A stretch of 64,000 nt of DNA from Providencia rettgeri (GCF_023205015.1 NZ_CP096258.1:1984001-2048000), one strand, 5' to 3'. Positions 53,972 through 63,329 are shown, numbered from the stretch's first letter. Numbers and translations: made by a program. The notes: generated by a model from the letters alone, not told the origin.

Positions 53972-54346
53972 ATGGACCAATTCACGATTAATTTTGTTGT
54001 AAATCGTAAGCTACGCGAATACATGAGTCAGAGTCATTATAAAAATGATATGTTTGAGTCTGCTGCTTCTGCAGCCGAACTTTATCTAATGAATAAAGCT
54101 GCAGTAAAATACTTAACGAAAAAAAATCGGTTTACGTGGGAGGCATTGGTAAAAAATGGGCATAAGCCACGAGACCTTATTATTGATATTTTGACATCTT
54201 GTTGCCCTGTAACCCAGGATCAAGCCTTAAAAGTATTAAGCACGCTTTCTCATACTTTGATCTCTATAATGAGTGATAACAAGTTATTTGCGAATGTTGT
54301 TAATGCGAAAAACCACCAGCCGTTGTATTGGGCTCATGTGGATTAA
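53972..54346 (+). CDS. Hypothetical protein, 124 residues
   Basis: A small soluble, mostly helical protein. ATG at 53972 follows AAGGAG by five bases; an earlier in-frame start at 53945 has no site. Sequence features: basic N-terminal half (NRKLREYMSQSHYKND, KYLTKKNRFTWEALVKNGHKPRDL), two adjacent cysteines (TSCCPVTQDQ) and a conserved-looking QPLYWAHVD end. I recognise no family or function. It lies alone between tyrR and tpx, where E. coli has no gene. A hairpin shared with tpx follows. Confidence 0.7.
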   Translation: MDQFTINFVVNRKLREYMSQSHYKNDMFESAASAAELYLMNKAAVKYLTKKNRFTWEALVKNGHKPRDLIIDILTSCCPVTQDQALKVLSTLSHTLISIMSDNKLFANVVNAKNHQPLYWAHVD

Positions 54347-54367
54347 GTATGTGCTGATATTGGAAGA

Positions 54368-54390
54368 TGAAGCGGGAAATTCCCGCTTCA
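54368..54390. terminator. Bidirectional terminator before tpx end
   Basis: A perfect 10-bp stem TGAAGCGGGA/TCCCGCTTCA with 3-nt loop between the convergent hypothetical gene and tpx. Confidence 0.7.
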
Positions 54391-54424
54391 TTCTTAATGG
54401 TAGTAAACTAAATGATTTAAAAGC

Positions 54425-54928
54425 TTATTTTAGGCTATTTAATGCGCTATCGTAATCAGGTTCTTCAGTAATTTCAGGAACTAACTGGCTATAAATAACG
54501 TTATTGTTTTCATCTAAGACAATAACAGAGCGTGCATTCAGTCCTTTTAATGGGCCACTAGCAATAGCAACACCGTAGTCATTAGCAAATGAATCGCTAC
54601 GGAAAGAAGATAGCATAACGACATTATCTAAACCTTCTGCACCACAAAAACGTGCTTGTGCGAAAGGTAAATCGGCTGAAATACACAATACTACAGTGTT
54701 ATCCAAATCATTTACTAGCTGGTTAAATTTACGAACTGAGGCAGCGCAAACACCGGTGTCTACACTTGGAAAAATATTTAAAACTTTACGTTTGCCTTCA
54801 TAAGTTTCCAGCGTCGCTTCGCTGAGATCTTTGGTGACAAGGGTAAGGGGCTTAGCTTTAGAGCCTGCTTGTAAAAATACACCATCGATTGTGATGTCAT
54901 TACCTTTTAATTTAACTGTCTGTGACAT
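54425..54928 (-). CDS. tpx: Thiol peroxidase
   Basis: A 167-residue atypical two-cysteine peroxiredoxin. The peroxidatic cysteine is in SVDTGVCAASVRKFN (Cys61 region) and the resolving cysteine in AQARFCGAEG (Cys95 region). It reduces lipid and alkyl hydroperoxides with thioredoxin. Length and neighbours (tyrR side) match E. coli Tpx. Good AGGAG-type site (GGGAGAAAAATTC) before the ATG at 54928. Confidence 0.97.
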   Translation of the reverse strand: MSQTVKLKGNDITIDGVFLQAGSKAKPLTLVTKDLSEATLETYEGKRKVLNIFPSVDTGVCAASVRKFNQLVNDLDNTVVLCISADLPFAQARFCGAEGLDNVVMLSSFRSDSFANDYGVAIASGPLKGLNARSVIVLDENNNVIYSQLVPEITEEPDYDSALNSLK

Positions 54929-55650
54929 GAATTTTTCTCCCGTTCATAAAGTGAGCCACTGCTAACCTTAACCTAATCTATCTTCTAATAAAAAAACTTT
55001 GCGATTAAAGCTTTTTAATGGGTAGTTATACAGTGCTGAGTTTTACATTTTTACTAATGACCAAATTTTATACAAAAATCTTATCACTTACCTTGAGTTC
55101 TACAGCGCGGAGAGCCAGGCAATATTACATTCTTTTTATTAGAGTGTGGTGCATCATCATATAACACCAAGCTTTATCAGTGCTTGCGTTTTTTGTTATG
55201 CATGTTTTTAAATCACCTAATGGAGTGTAACAAAAGAAATTCTGTCTGTATTGGTTTCTTGAGCCATTATTTAGCTACCGGAAAAGTGGTAAGGATATAC
55301 TAGTTTATTATTCTATAATATAAGTGTTAGTTTATGTATATTTAGGCCAAAAAATCAACTAATTACAGGAGAAATGTAGATTTTTAAAATATGAAAGCCT
55401 ATGATTAATTAAGATAAACTACAGAATAATTCAGTTGTATTGTTGTTTGATTCTCCCTAAGTTAAGGGTGTTTTTATCCTATAACTTCATGTTTTTTATC
55501 GCGATATGAGTATTTGGTTCAAATAATAATTTACCTAAATGAAATTTAATCAGTCAATGCAGTCATGTTGTTAATAATAGCATCTTCACGTGAAATCACT
55601 TAACTCAGCTTTTAGTTAACTTTATTTATATTAACAAGATAGAAAATACA
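54929..55650. other. Divergent gene-free region tpx-mppA
   Basis: 722 bp with no supported gene or known RNA. AT-rich; presumably holds the tpx and mppA promoters. No sharp operator recognised. Confidence 0.5.
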
Positions 55651-57273
55651 ATGCATAAACGTTCAGTTACACCTTTAACGGTTTTGATTTCTTCAATTTT
55701 ATTTACTACACCCGCTATGAGTGCAGTGATACCGACGGGCACAGTTTTAGCTGAAAACCAAGAGGTTACACGTCATTTAAAGGATGAACCAGCGTCTTTG
55801 GATCCGGTAAAATCCGTGGGGTTAACGGAAGCGCAAGTCATGCGTGACTTATTTGAAGGGCTAGTTAACCAAGATGACCATGGCAAGCCAATTTCAGGGG
55901 TAGCCCAAAGTTGGACTACGGAAGATAATCGTATTTGGACATTTACACTGAGACCTGATGCTCGTTGGTCAAACGGTGACCCTGTCACGGCTCAAGACTT
56001 TGTGTATAGTTGGCAACGACTTGTTTCACCGGGAACATCATCACCCTTTGCATGGTTTGCGGCATTAGCTGGCATTAACAACGCACAAGAGATTATTGAT
56101 GGAAAATTACCCGTTGAGCAGTTAGGTGTTGAAGCGGTAGATGCACGCACATTAAAGGTGACTTTAAATAAGCCAGTACCTTATTTCCCATCATTGGCGG
56201 CTAATTTTAGTTTATTTCCTGTGCATCAAGGAACGGTTGAAAAATTTGGCAATGACTGGATAAAAGTAGGAAATCTAGTCGGGAATGGCGCCTTTGTTTT
56301 ATCTGACAGAGTGGTTAATGAGAAAATTGTTTTAGTTCCAAATAAATATTATTGGGACCATAAAAATACCACTATTACCAAAGTAACATTTATCCCAATT
56401 AACCAAGAATCTCATGCAACAAATCGTTATTTAGCAGGTGACTTGGATATTACCGAATCATTTCCAAAACAACGCTATCAAAAATTATTGAAAGATATTC
56501 CTAATGAAGTGTTTACACCAGACCAATTAGGGACTTATTACTATGCTTTTAATACCCAACGGGCACCAACAAATGATGTCCGTGTCAGAAAAGCGTTATC
56601 TATGGCAATTGACCGCCAATTAATCGCGAATAAGGTATTAGGCACAGGGGAAAAACCCGCAAATTATTTTACGCCCGATGTTACCGATGGCTTTAAGCCT
56701 GAAAAAGGGCTTTACAATAGCCATTCACAAAAAGAATTAGACCAGCAAGCAAAAGTATTATTGCAACAAGCCGGCTTTGGTCCAAATCAACCATTAGAGT
56801 TAACACTATTATACAATAGTTCAGAAAATCATCAGAAAATTGCGATTGCAATTGCTTCTATGTGGAAGAAAAAACTAGGGGCTGAGGTCAAATTAGTTAA
56901 TCAAGAATGGAAAACCTATATAGATAGCCGTAATACAGGAAATTTTGATGTTATAAGAGCATCATGGATAGGTGATTTTAATGAACCTTCAACATTCCTA
57001 TCTCTACTCACTTCTCAACATAGTGGCAATATAGCAAAATTTAATAACTCGATATACGATGATATTATCGCATCAGCGAGTATTGAGACAAATGCGCAAT
57101 TACGCAACCGCTATTATAATCATGCGGAATCAATCATTGCAGAAGAAGCGCCAATTGCCCCAATTTACCAATATACGAATGCACGCTTAATTAAGCCTTG
57201 GTTGAAGGGGTATCCGATCAACAACCCTGAAGATGTCGCTTATAGCCACAGTTTTTATATTATTAAACATTAA
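55651..57273 (+). CDS. mppA: MppA, murein tripeptide-binding protein
   Basis: A 540-residue periplasmic solute-binding protein of family 5 with signal peptide (cleavage after AMSA, about residue 24). The mature protein has RHLKDEPASLDPVKSVGL, GNGAFVLSDRVVNEKIVL, INQESHATNRYLAGDLDITE, and the end GYPINNPEDVAYSHSFYIIKH (core NPEDVAYSHSFYIIKH), much closer to E. coli MppA than OppA. MppA delivers L-Ala-D-Glu-meso-DAP to the Opp channel for peptidoglycan recycling. No permease genes adjoin, consistent with borrowing OppBCDF. Confidence 0.92.
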   Translation: MHKRSVTPLTVLISSILFTTPAMSAVIPTGTVLAENQEVTRHLKDEPASLDPVKSVGLTEAQVMRDLFEGLVNQDDHGKPISGVAQSWTTEDNRIWTFTLRPDARWSNGDPVTAQDFVYSWQRLVSPGTSSPFAWFAALAGINNAQEIIDGKLPVEQLGVEAVDARTLKVTLNKPVPYFPSLAANFSLFPVHQGTVEKFGNDWIKVGNLVGNGAFVLSDRVVNEKIVLVPNKYYWDHKNTTITKVTFIPINQESHATNRYLAGDLDITESFPKQRYQKLLKDIPNEVFTPDQLGTYYYAFNTQRAPTNDVRVRKALSMAIDRQLIANKVLGTGEKPANYFTPDVTDGFKPEKGLYNSHSQKELDQQAKVLLQQAGFGPNQPLELTLLYNSSENHQKIAIAIASMWKKKLGAEVKLVNQEWKTYIDSRNTGNFDVIRASWIGDFNEPSTFLSLLTSQHSGNIAKFNNSIYDDIIASASIETNAQLRNRYYNHAESIIAEEAPIAPIYQYTNARLIKPWLKGYPINNPEDVAYSHSFYIIKH

Positions 57274-57283
57274 AATAGGTGTT

Positions 57284-57312
57284 CAGCCTGTACAAAGTGC
57301 GGGCTGTTTTTT
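57284..57312 (+). terminator. Terminator of mppA
   Basis: CAGCCTG (57284-57290) pairs with CGGGCTG (57300-57306, one G-U) and is followed by TTTTTTCT, 10 nt after the stop. Confidence 0.8.
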
Positions 57313-57321
57313 CTGAAGGGG

Positions 57322-57357
57322 ATAAAAAAGCTCCTTCCTCTGGAGAATGGGAAGGAG
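57322..57357 (-). terminator. Orphan minus-strand terminator-like hairpin
   Basis: CTCCTTCC/GGAAGGAG (57331-57338, 57350-57357), followed on the minus strand by CTTTTTTATC. No minus-strand gene lies upstream of it before zntB. The rest of 57274-57613 is AT-rich and gene-free. Confidence 0.55.
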
Positions 57358-57613
57358 GACCAAAAAGGAATAAACACTACTCTTTTATAATAAAAAAATC
57401 ATCGAAAACTTTATTGTTCGTTTGTGTCAATTATGTGATTTTCTTTAGCAAATATGGCGATATTTTGTTATTTGTAAGACCACCTCAATTTTATGGTTGT
57501 TTATCTTTTTTTTTGTAGTTCAATCTAGTAATGACTAATGTGTCTTTTGAAAAAATTGCAAAATTTTAGCTGTTCGATTACAAATATCATATGTAAAAAA
57601 AGGGAGATATTGC

Positions 57614-58597
57614 ATGGGGTTGATTTATGGTTCGTTATTCCAACACTCAAACCCAGTACATGCATTTCAGTTAAATGGAGATGGTGGGTTGCTTCCCATC
57701 GACGTGAATGCCAGCGCGAATCAGCAGTCTCCGTTCTGGCTTCATTATGATTATAAGGATCCGCAAAGTTTTAATTGGATCCAGCAATCAGATCTCTTCA
57801 ATGAACAGGTGAAGTCTGCTTTATCCGGGCATTCAGGACGTTGGAGATTGATCCGTGTTGGTGATGGTATTTTATTAACATTGCAAACATTAAATACCAA
57901 TGCGGGCCAACGGCCTGAGCAATTAATTGCATTTAGAGTATTTATTAATAACCGGATAATTATTTCTAGTCGTCATCGAAAAGTAAATTCCTTAGATCCT
58001 GTTATTGATGACTTAAATCAGGGAGTTGGTGCGCAAAGTACGGGTGATTGGTTAGTTGAGGTTGCTGATTCTATTACAGATGAAATAAGTGATTTTACTG
58101 ATTCTTTGCATGAGCGTTTAATTGATATGGAAGACTCCATATTAAATGGCGAAATTCCTGATAGAGGGGAATTTGCCTTACTTCGTAAACAAATTATTGT
58201 GATCCGCCGTTATATGGCCCCGCAAAGAGATATGTTTTCCCGTTTGACAACGGAAAAATTACTTTGGTTAGATGAAACGGATCGCCGTCGAATTCAAGAA
58301 ATTTCTGACCGATTAGGGCGTTGTATTGAAGATCTCGATGGTTTTATTGCCCGTACAGCGATTATTTCTGACGAGATAACGAATATGATGACTGAAATGA
58401 TGAACCGGCGTATTTATACAATGTCATTAATGGCCATGATATTCTTACCAACAACGTTTTTAACGGGGTTATTTGGTGTGAATTTAGGGGGGATCCCCGG
58501 TAATGAATTTCGTTTTGCCTTTAGTGTATTTTGTGTTTTATTAGCCGCCTTGATTGGAACTGTATTGTGGTGGCTAAGAAAAAGCCGCTGGCTCTAA
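57614..58597 (+). CDS. zntB: ZntB, CorA-family zinc transporter
   Basis: A 327-residue CorA-family protein, same length as E. coli ZntB. A large N-terminal cytoplasmic domain with a long stalk helix is followed by two C-terminal transmembrane helices; the loop between them bears the GxN signature FGVNLGGIPGNEF, and the tail is basic (WWLRKSRWL). It moves Zn2+ across the inner membrane as a pentamer (proton-coupled uptake for E. coli ZntB). AGGGAGAT precedes the start. fnrS follows, as in E. coli. Confidence 0.95.
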   Translation: MGLIYGSLFQHSNPVHAFQLNGDGGLLPIDVNASANQQSPFWLHYDYKDPQSFNWIQQSDLFNEQVKSALSGHSGRWRLIRVGDGILLTLQTLNTNAGQRPEQLIAFRVFINNRIIISSRHRKVNSLDPVIDDLNQGVGAQSTGDWLVEVADSITDEISDFTDSLHERLIDMEDSILNGEIPDRGEFALLRKQIIVIRRYMAPQRDMFSRLTTEKLLWLDETDRRRIQEISDRLGRCIEDLDGFIARTAIISDEITNMMTEMMNRRIYTMSLMAMIFLPTTFLTGLFGVNLGGIPGNEFRFAFSVFCVLLAALIGTVLWWLRKSRWL

Positions 58598-58631
58598 TAT
58601 TGACGACTTATTTGCTATAACCGGACCTAGT

Positions 58632-58645
58632 TTGAGATAAATCAA
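58632..58645 (+). promoter_or_regulatory. FNR box of fnrS
   Basis: TTGAG-ATAA-ATCAA, one mismatch to the FNR consensus, centred about 42 bp before the fnrS start, the class II activation position. A -10 TATTAG lies at 58671-58676. Confidence 0.8.
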
Positions 58646-58680
58646 TAAAACTACTGAGGTTTTAGTGCAGTATTAGTCCT

Positions 58681-58804
58681 GCAGGTGAATGCAACGTTGA
58701 GCGATGAACGTTGTGCTCCATAATTGTAGTTTTTCTCATATTGAGTTCTTATACAGAATAATTGACCACTGTAATGCCGATGTAATTTACATCGGCTTTT
58801 TTTT
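58681..58804 (+). ncRNA. fnrS: FnrS small regulatory RNA
   Basis: The start GCAGGTGAATGCAACGTTGA and the following GCGATG...CGTTGTGCTCCATA are nearly identical to E. coli FnrS, including the 5' hairpin and the single-stranded pairing regions. A stem GCCGATGT/ACATCGGC (within 58776-58796) plus eight T residues ends it. FnrS is an Hfq-dependent RNA induced by FNR without oxygen; it lowers mRNAs for aerobic functions, sodB among them in E. coli. Its place downstream of zntB is conserved. Confidence 0.93.
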
Positions 58805-58854
58805 GCATCAAATCTGAGAAAAATAACCTCCAATGAAGAGGTTATCAATAAACG

Positions 58855-59769
58855 TTATTTAACTTCAATAATATCAAGGCGTTCTGCTGTAAATTCGGGC
58901 TTATCATCTTCATCTATAAAAGGTTGAAGCGGTAGCTCCTCTTTGTCAAACGCAAGATCTCCGCCATTGATAATGTCATCTCCATGAGAAATGTTTTTGA
59001 AGTCAAATAATTCAGTATCACATAAATGAGACGGTACAATATTTTGAGTAGCACGGAACATGGTTTCGATTCGGCCTGGATAACGCTTATCCCAATCACG
59101 CAGCATCTCTTTAATAACCTGACGTTGTAGATTTGGTTGAGAGCCACATAGGTTACATGGAATAATCGGGAACTCCTTAGCCTGAGCGAAGCGCTCAATA
59201 TCTTTTTCTCGGCAGTAAGCGAGCGGGCGAATGACAATATGCTTTCCGTCATCACTCATTAATTTAGGTGGCATACCTTTTAACTTACCGCCATAAAACA
59301 TATTTAAGAACATAGTCTGTAAGATATCATCACGGTGATGACCAAGTGCAATTTTAGTTGCACCTAATTCAGTTGCTGTACGATATAAAATCCCACGACG
59401 TAAACGCGAGCACAATGAGCAGGTTGTTTTCCCTTCTGGAATTTTTTCTTTTACGATCCCATAGGTGTTTTCTTCAACAATTTTGTACTCTACACCAAGG
59501 TTATCAAGGTATGCAGGTAAAATATGTTCAGGGAAACCGGGTTGCTTTTGGTCCAAATTAACCGCAACTAATGAAAACTGGATAGGGGCACTTTTTTGCA
59601 AACTTTGCAGTATGGAAAGCAGCGTGTAACTATCTTTACCTCCAGACAAGCAAACCATTATCCGGTCACCGTCTTCTATCATGTTAAAGTCAGCGATTGC
59701 TTGGCCAACATCACGGCGAATTCTTTTTTGCAACTTGTTTAAGTTGTACTGTTCTTTATTTGTTGTCAT
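58855..59769 (-). CDS. ttcA: TtcA, tRNA 2-thiocytidine synthetase
   Basis: A 304-residue PP-loop ATPase that thiolates cytidine 32 of tRNA using an iron-sulfur cluster. PP-loop LSGGKDSYTLL (Ser42-Ser47), Cys117/Cys120 in TTCSLCSRLRRG and a third cysteine pair region in IIPCNLCGSQPN are the expected cluster ligands. The N-terminus MTTNKEQYNLNKLQKR is a few residues shorter than in E. coli. The 5' end of this gene is the Rac prophage integration site in E. coli, and a second, damaged copy of the 5' end lies at 63.4-63.6 kb here. Confidence 0.96.
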   Translation of the reverse strand: MTTNKEQYNLNKLQKRIRRDVGQAIADFNMIEDGDRIMVCLSGGKDSYTLLSILQSLQKSAPIQFSLVAVNLDQKQPGFPEHILPAYLDNLGVEYKIVEENTYGIVKEKIPEGKTTCSLCSRLRRGILYRTATELGATKIALGHHRDDILQTMFLNMFYGGKLKGMPPKLMSDDGKHIVIRPLAYCREKDIERFAQAKEFPIIPCNLCGSQPNLQRQVIKEMLRDWDKRYPGRIETMFRATQNIVPSHLCDTELFDFKNISHGDDIINGGDLAFDKEELPLQPFIDEDDKPEFTAERLDIIEVK

Positions 59770-59881
59770 TCTATACTGTTCTGTTACTGGGGGTTTATGT
59801 TGCTGATAGATAATTGTACATTCGGCTTTTAAATGATTATTCTTCTATGCTTAAAGCCTAATCAGCGAGATTTATAAAAAG
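59735..59881 (+). repeat. ttcA 5' region, left copy of a diverged direct repeat
   Basis: TTGTTTAAGTTG (59735-59746, inside the ttcA N-terminal codons) recurs at 63454-63465. The 84 bp at 59798-59881 (upstream of ttcA) match 63474-63557 without gaps at 65 positions. Both copies have the same orientation. Confidence 0.85.
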
Positions 59882-61196
59882 AAGCTCATGATAGCAGAAC
59901 CTAAGGGGAGAGTGATACCAGTTCGTTAAAAGAGGGGAAAATTGGAACTCACCTACCTTTAATAGAGCGACATAAATTGAGCATTTTCTAACCGGTGAGG
60001 ATATGCCATCAGTAAAAGCTGATTTAAGCTTTATGTGTTCGGTTTTGGTTATAATTTTACTACTATAATTGCTCTAGTTTCCGTGGAAACGGGTCATTAT
60101 CCTTTTTTATTTGGTTTATCAAGTTGATATGAGACAGAGTTATTTGGTTATTTTTACAATAATTTAGTATTTTGACTGAAATGAACCAGGGACTATTATT
60201 GACTCGATTTTGTTTAGGGAGCCTTCTTTGGGCTTTAAGCGTATTCTGATAACATGTTTTGCTGGTAATGCCTATCAATTTCAATCGCTAAATACTTATG
60301 CGGTCCTTCGTCAATAATATCGCGCATTTGAAAGTGCTAACTGTAATATAAATTGCCGTACATTGAAAATTAATACCGATTGGTATTCGAATTTTTTATG
60401 ATGACCACTGAAAATTTTATGGTAGAGTTTTAATCACAGATATCTTGTTGTAGGAAAATTGAACGATATTTTATGCATTTATTCTAGATGCAGAATACTA
60501 TATTTTTCAATCATGGCTTTCCTTTTTGATAAATTTCTAAAGTATATGTTTTTTTATGTTTAAACAATACAACTATATCAAGTTTTTCTTATTCTTATTT
60601 GGAATAAGTCGAATGAATAAGTAATAAGGTTTTTGCTATTGTTTTTTATATTACTATCAGTAGTTGGTAATTTTAGTAACTTATTAAATTGTTAATCACG
60701 GTAGGAATTATATTAGTATTATAAATCATAAACTCCTAAAATTTAGATAGAACATATCCTTTCATTTAAATTGGCGATTCTTCAATCCCTAGTGAAAATA
60801 AAAGGTTGCTTGAGTGTGTTATTATAGGTTTAGAAGGGTTTAATATTTTAATATCAATGGGATACTGGTGTTTTTTATAAAGAAAATAGCTCTGTCACTT
60901 GTTTATAAAAAGAGAAGTAGTAATTTAAATTACAGTTTGTAAGTGCGATGGGATTCACATTTTAAGGATTTTATGTTTAAAAATACATACTAATATTGTT
61001 TATTTGGATTATTATGTTTTTGCGCTTAAGTTCGAATCATCAATATAATTATAGATTAAATGCAAATGCTTAAAGTTATCTTTTTAAGCTAGATAATATT
61101 TTTAAAATAATATTTAATTTTTTGTTTTTAATTAGTAGGTTAAGGAGATATTAAACCAACCAATCATGATTGAAATCCATTAGGGTGGTGATATTA
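59882..61196. other. Long AT-rich gene-free stretch of the nucleoside island
   Basis: About 1.3 kb with no supported gene. Minus-strand frames at 60063-60284 (73 codons) and 60235-60327 (30 codons, MRDIIDEGPHKYL...) overlap in different phases, have no ribosome-binding sites and may be debris. It contains the upstream region of the transporter gene. Confidence 0.5.
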
Positions 61197-62384
61197 ATGA
61201 AATACTTTATATTCTTTTTTAGTCTAACTTTTGTTTTTCTTATAGCATACCTTCTTAGTTTTAGTAAAAAAAATATAAAACATAAACTTCCATCTATATT
61301 AATATTGTTGATAATGGAGCTTATTGTGGCATCTATTATGCTAAACACCACAATTGGTCTTGCCACCCTTGATGGTATAGCATCGGGTATTCATTATATA
61401 ATTAATTATGCTAATAAGGGGATTGATTTTGTTTTTGGCGATATAAGCAGTAAAACCTCTATGGTTTTTGTTGTTGTCGCTCTTCTACCTTTAGTTTTTA
61501 TCTGTTCTATAATTGGAATATTTAAATATATCGGTGCGTTAGACTTAATTATTAATACTATAGGCTTTCTAATTAACAAAATATCTAAAGTTGGGAAGTT
61601 GGAGTCTTTCGCTGCTATTAGTGCTGTGATAGTCGGAATGATGCCTGCATATGTATCAATTAAAGATTACATTCCAAGGCTATCTAAAGCACAGATGTAT
61701 ACTATTGCTGCATGCACTGTCTCAACAGTAGATATTGCATTGCTAGGCGCATATACACAAATGGTTGAGCCACGTTATGTCTTTATAGGTGTTAGTCTCA
61801 ATTTCTTTAGTACTTTTATTATTGTTTCTATTATTAACCCAAGTGAACCTACTAATATTGCAGTTTGTCCTATGGGGGAGAATAAAAGCGAAAGAGGTTC
61901 ATTTTTCGAAGTGTTGACAGATCACATGCAGGATGCTTTTAAACTTATTCTTGCAATTGTCCCCATAATTATTGGTTTTGTTGCCTTAATTAGTATGTTG
62001 AATGATGTGTTTTTTAATATTTTAGGAATTAGTTTTCAGGGAATTTTGGGTTATATTTTTTCACCCTTAGCTTTCATTTTGGGTAGTTCATGGGATGAAA
62101 GTATTTCTTTTGGGACAATTATAGCGACTAAAATTTTATCAAATGAGTTTGTTGCTATGATTGATTATATGAAATTAACTAACTTAACACCACGAACGGA
62201 TGCAATTATGTCTGTATTTTTAATATCATTTGCAAATTTTGGTTCTATCGGAATGATTATCGGTTGCGTTACAAGTATAAGCCGAGAACATGGAAAAATG
62301 ATTGCATCAAATAGTTTTAGATTGATTGTTGGTTCAACTTTAGTCAGCTGTTTATCAGCGACGATTGTTGGTATTTTTGTATGA
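61197..62384 (+). CDS. NupC-type (CNT family) nucleoside transporter with altered substrate motif
   Basis: A 395-residue membrane protein collinear with E. coli NupC: GKLESFAAISAVI, ACTVSTVDIALLGAYTQMVEPRYV, SFQGILGYIFSPLAF, IATKILSNEFVAMIDY, FLISFANFGSIGMI. ATG at 61197 chosen over a TTG at 61170, though its ribosome-binding site is weak. In place of the usual GQ(S/T)E nucleobase-contacting motif of the first re-entrant hairpin it has G147-M-M-P150, while the second hairpin keeps its glutamate (WDES). Substrate range may therefore differ. It precedes a nucleoside hydrolase by 21 nt. Confidence 0.88.
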   Translation: MKYFIFFFSLTFVFLIAYLLSFSKKNIKHKLPSILILLIMELIVASIMLNTTIGLATLDGIASGIHYIINYANKGIDFVFGDISSKTSMVFVVVALLPLVFICSIIGIFKYIGALDLIINTIGFLINKISKVGKLESFAAISAVIVGMMPAYVSIKDYIPRLSKAQMYTIAACTVSTVDIALLGAYTQMVEPRYVFIGVSLNFFSTFIIVSIINPSEPTNIAVCPMGENKSERGSFFEVLTDHMQDAFKLILAIVPIIIGFVALISMLNDVFFNILGISFQGILGYIFSPLAFILGSSWDESISFGTIIATKILSNEFVAMIDYMKLTNLTPRTDAIMSVFLISFANFGSIGMIIGCVTSISREHGKMIASNSFRLIVGSTLVSCLSATIVGIFV

Positions 62385-62405
62385 AAATAAATAAAGAGTA
62401 ATAAA

Positions 62406-63329
62406 ATGCACAAAATAATAATAGACTGTGATCCTGGGGTAGATGATGCCGTAGCTATTTTTTTAGCTCTTGCTTCTCCAGAAATAAAATTAATAGGGGT
62501 CACTACAGTTGCAGGAAATGTTGAATTAGAAAAGGTTCATAATAATGCAAAACAATTGCTTACATTAGCAAATAGGCAGGATATCCCCCTAGCAAAAGGT
62601 TGTGAACGTCCATTAATGTCAAAAAGTGGGAGTAAAACACATGTTCATGGGACTGATGGTTTAGCCGGAGTGCTCTTGCCATCATCAGATTATCAAAATT
62701 ATTCTGGTCACGCGGTGGATTTTATTATTGATACGGTAATGTCAAATCCAGGTGAAATAACATTATGTACTATGGCTTCCCTCACTAATATCGCAGTCGC
62801 TATCATTAAAGAGCCAAAATTAGTTGATAATGTAAAAGATATTGTCGTTATGGGGGGAGCTGCATTTACACAGGGAAATATAACGCCAGCTGCTGAATTT
62901 AATTTTTATGTAGACCCTCATGCCGCTCATATCGTTTTTGATAGTGCGCGACACATTACTATGCTTGGTTTGGATGTAACAAGTAAAGCTGATATAAGGG
63001 CGGGTTTGTGCGGTCCTTTGGAAAAAGGTGGTCTCATCGCTCAGACTGTGGCTGAAATGTGCCGAAGATATGCTGAATTTGATCCATTTCTTCATGATCC
63101 TTGTGTTATTGCGTATCTCATTAAACCCGAAATTTTTTCAGGTGTTGACGGTTCAATAACTATCGAATATGAGTCGAATAAATTATTTGGTCATAGTTTT
63201 GCTTATACATCTACTTTCATTAACCATGCCTCAAAAGCTAGGTACAATGAAGCTAAATGCAAAATTATTACAGACGTTGATACATCGAAATTAATATCTT
63301 TAATTACAGAACGTATCATAACTCTCTAA
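62406..63329 (+). CDS. Ribonucleoside hydrolase (inosine-uridine type)
   Basis: A 307-residue nucleoside hydrolase: N-terminal DCDPGVDDAVAI calcium/ribose motif (Asp9, Asp13, Asp14), TTVAGN asparagine, HVHGTDGLAGV, VVMGGAAFTQGNITPAAEFNFYVDPHAA (core MGGAAFTQGNITPAAEFNF) and FLHDPCVIAYLIKPE carrying the C-terminal aspartate. It splits the N-glycosidic bond to base and ribose. With the upstream transporter it forms a nucleoside uptake and cleavage operon. Whether it prefers pyrimidines (RihA/B) or is broad (RihC) cannot be decided by eye. Confidence 0.92.
   Translation: MHKIIIDCDPGVDDAVAIFLALASPEIKLIGVTTVAGNVELEKVHNNAKQLLTLANRQDIPLAKGCERPLMSKSGSKTHVHGTDGLAGVLLPSSDYQNYSGHAVDFIIDTVMSNPGEITLCTMASLTNIAVAIIKEPKLVDNVKDIVVMGGAAFTQGNITPAAEFNFYVDPHAAHIVFDSARHITMLGLDVTSKADIRAGLCGPLEKGGLIAQTVAEMCRRYAEFDPFLHDPCVIAYLIKPEIFSGVDGSITIEYESNKLFGHSFAYTSTFINHASKARYNEAKCKIITDVDTSKLISLITERIITL

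Noticed and set aside
57279..57518. 79-codon plus-strand frame after mppA
   Set aside because: Begins in the mppA terminator and runs through an AT-rich gap; no ribosome-binding site.
60063..60327. Two overlapping minus-strand frames (73 and 30 codons) upstream of the nucleoside transporter
   Set aside because: No ribosome-binding sites, no family resemblance; possibly element debris but not supportable as genes.
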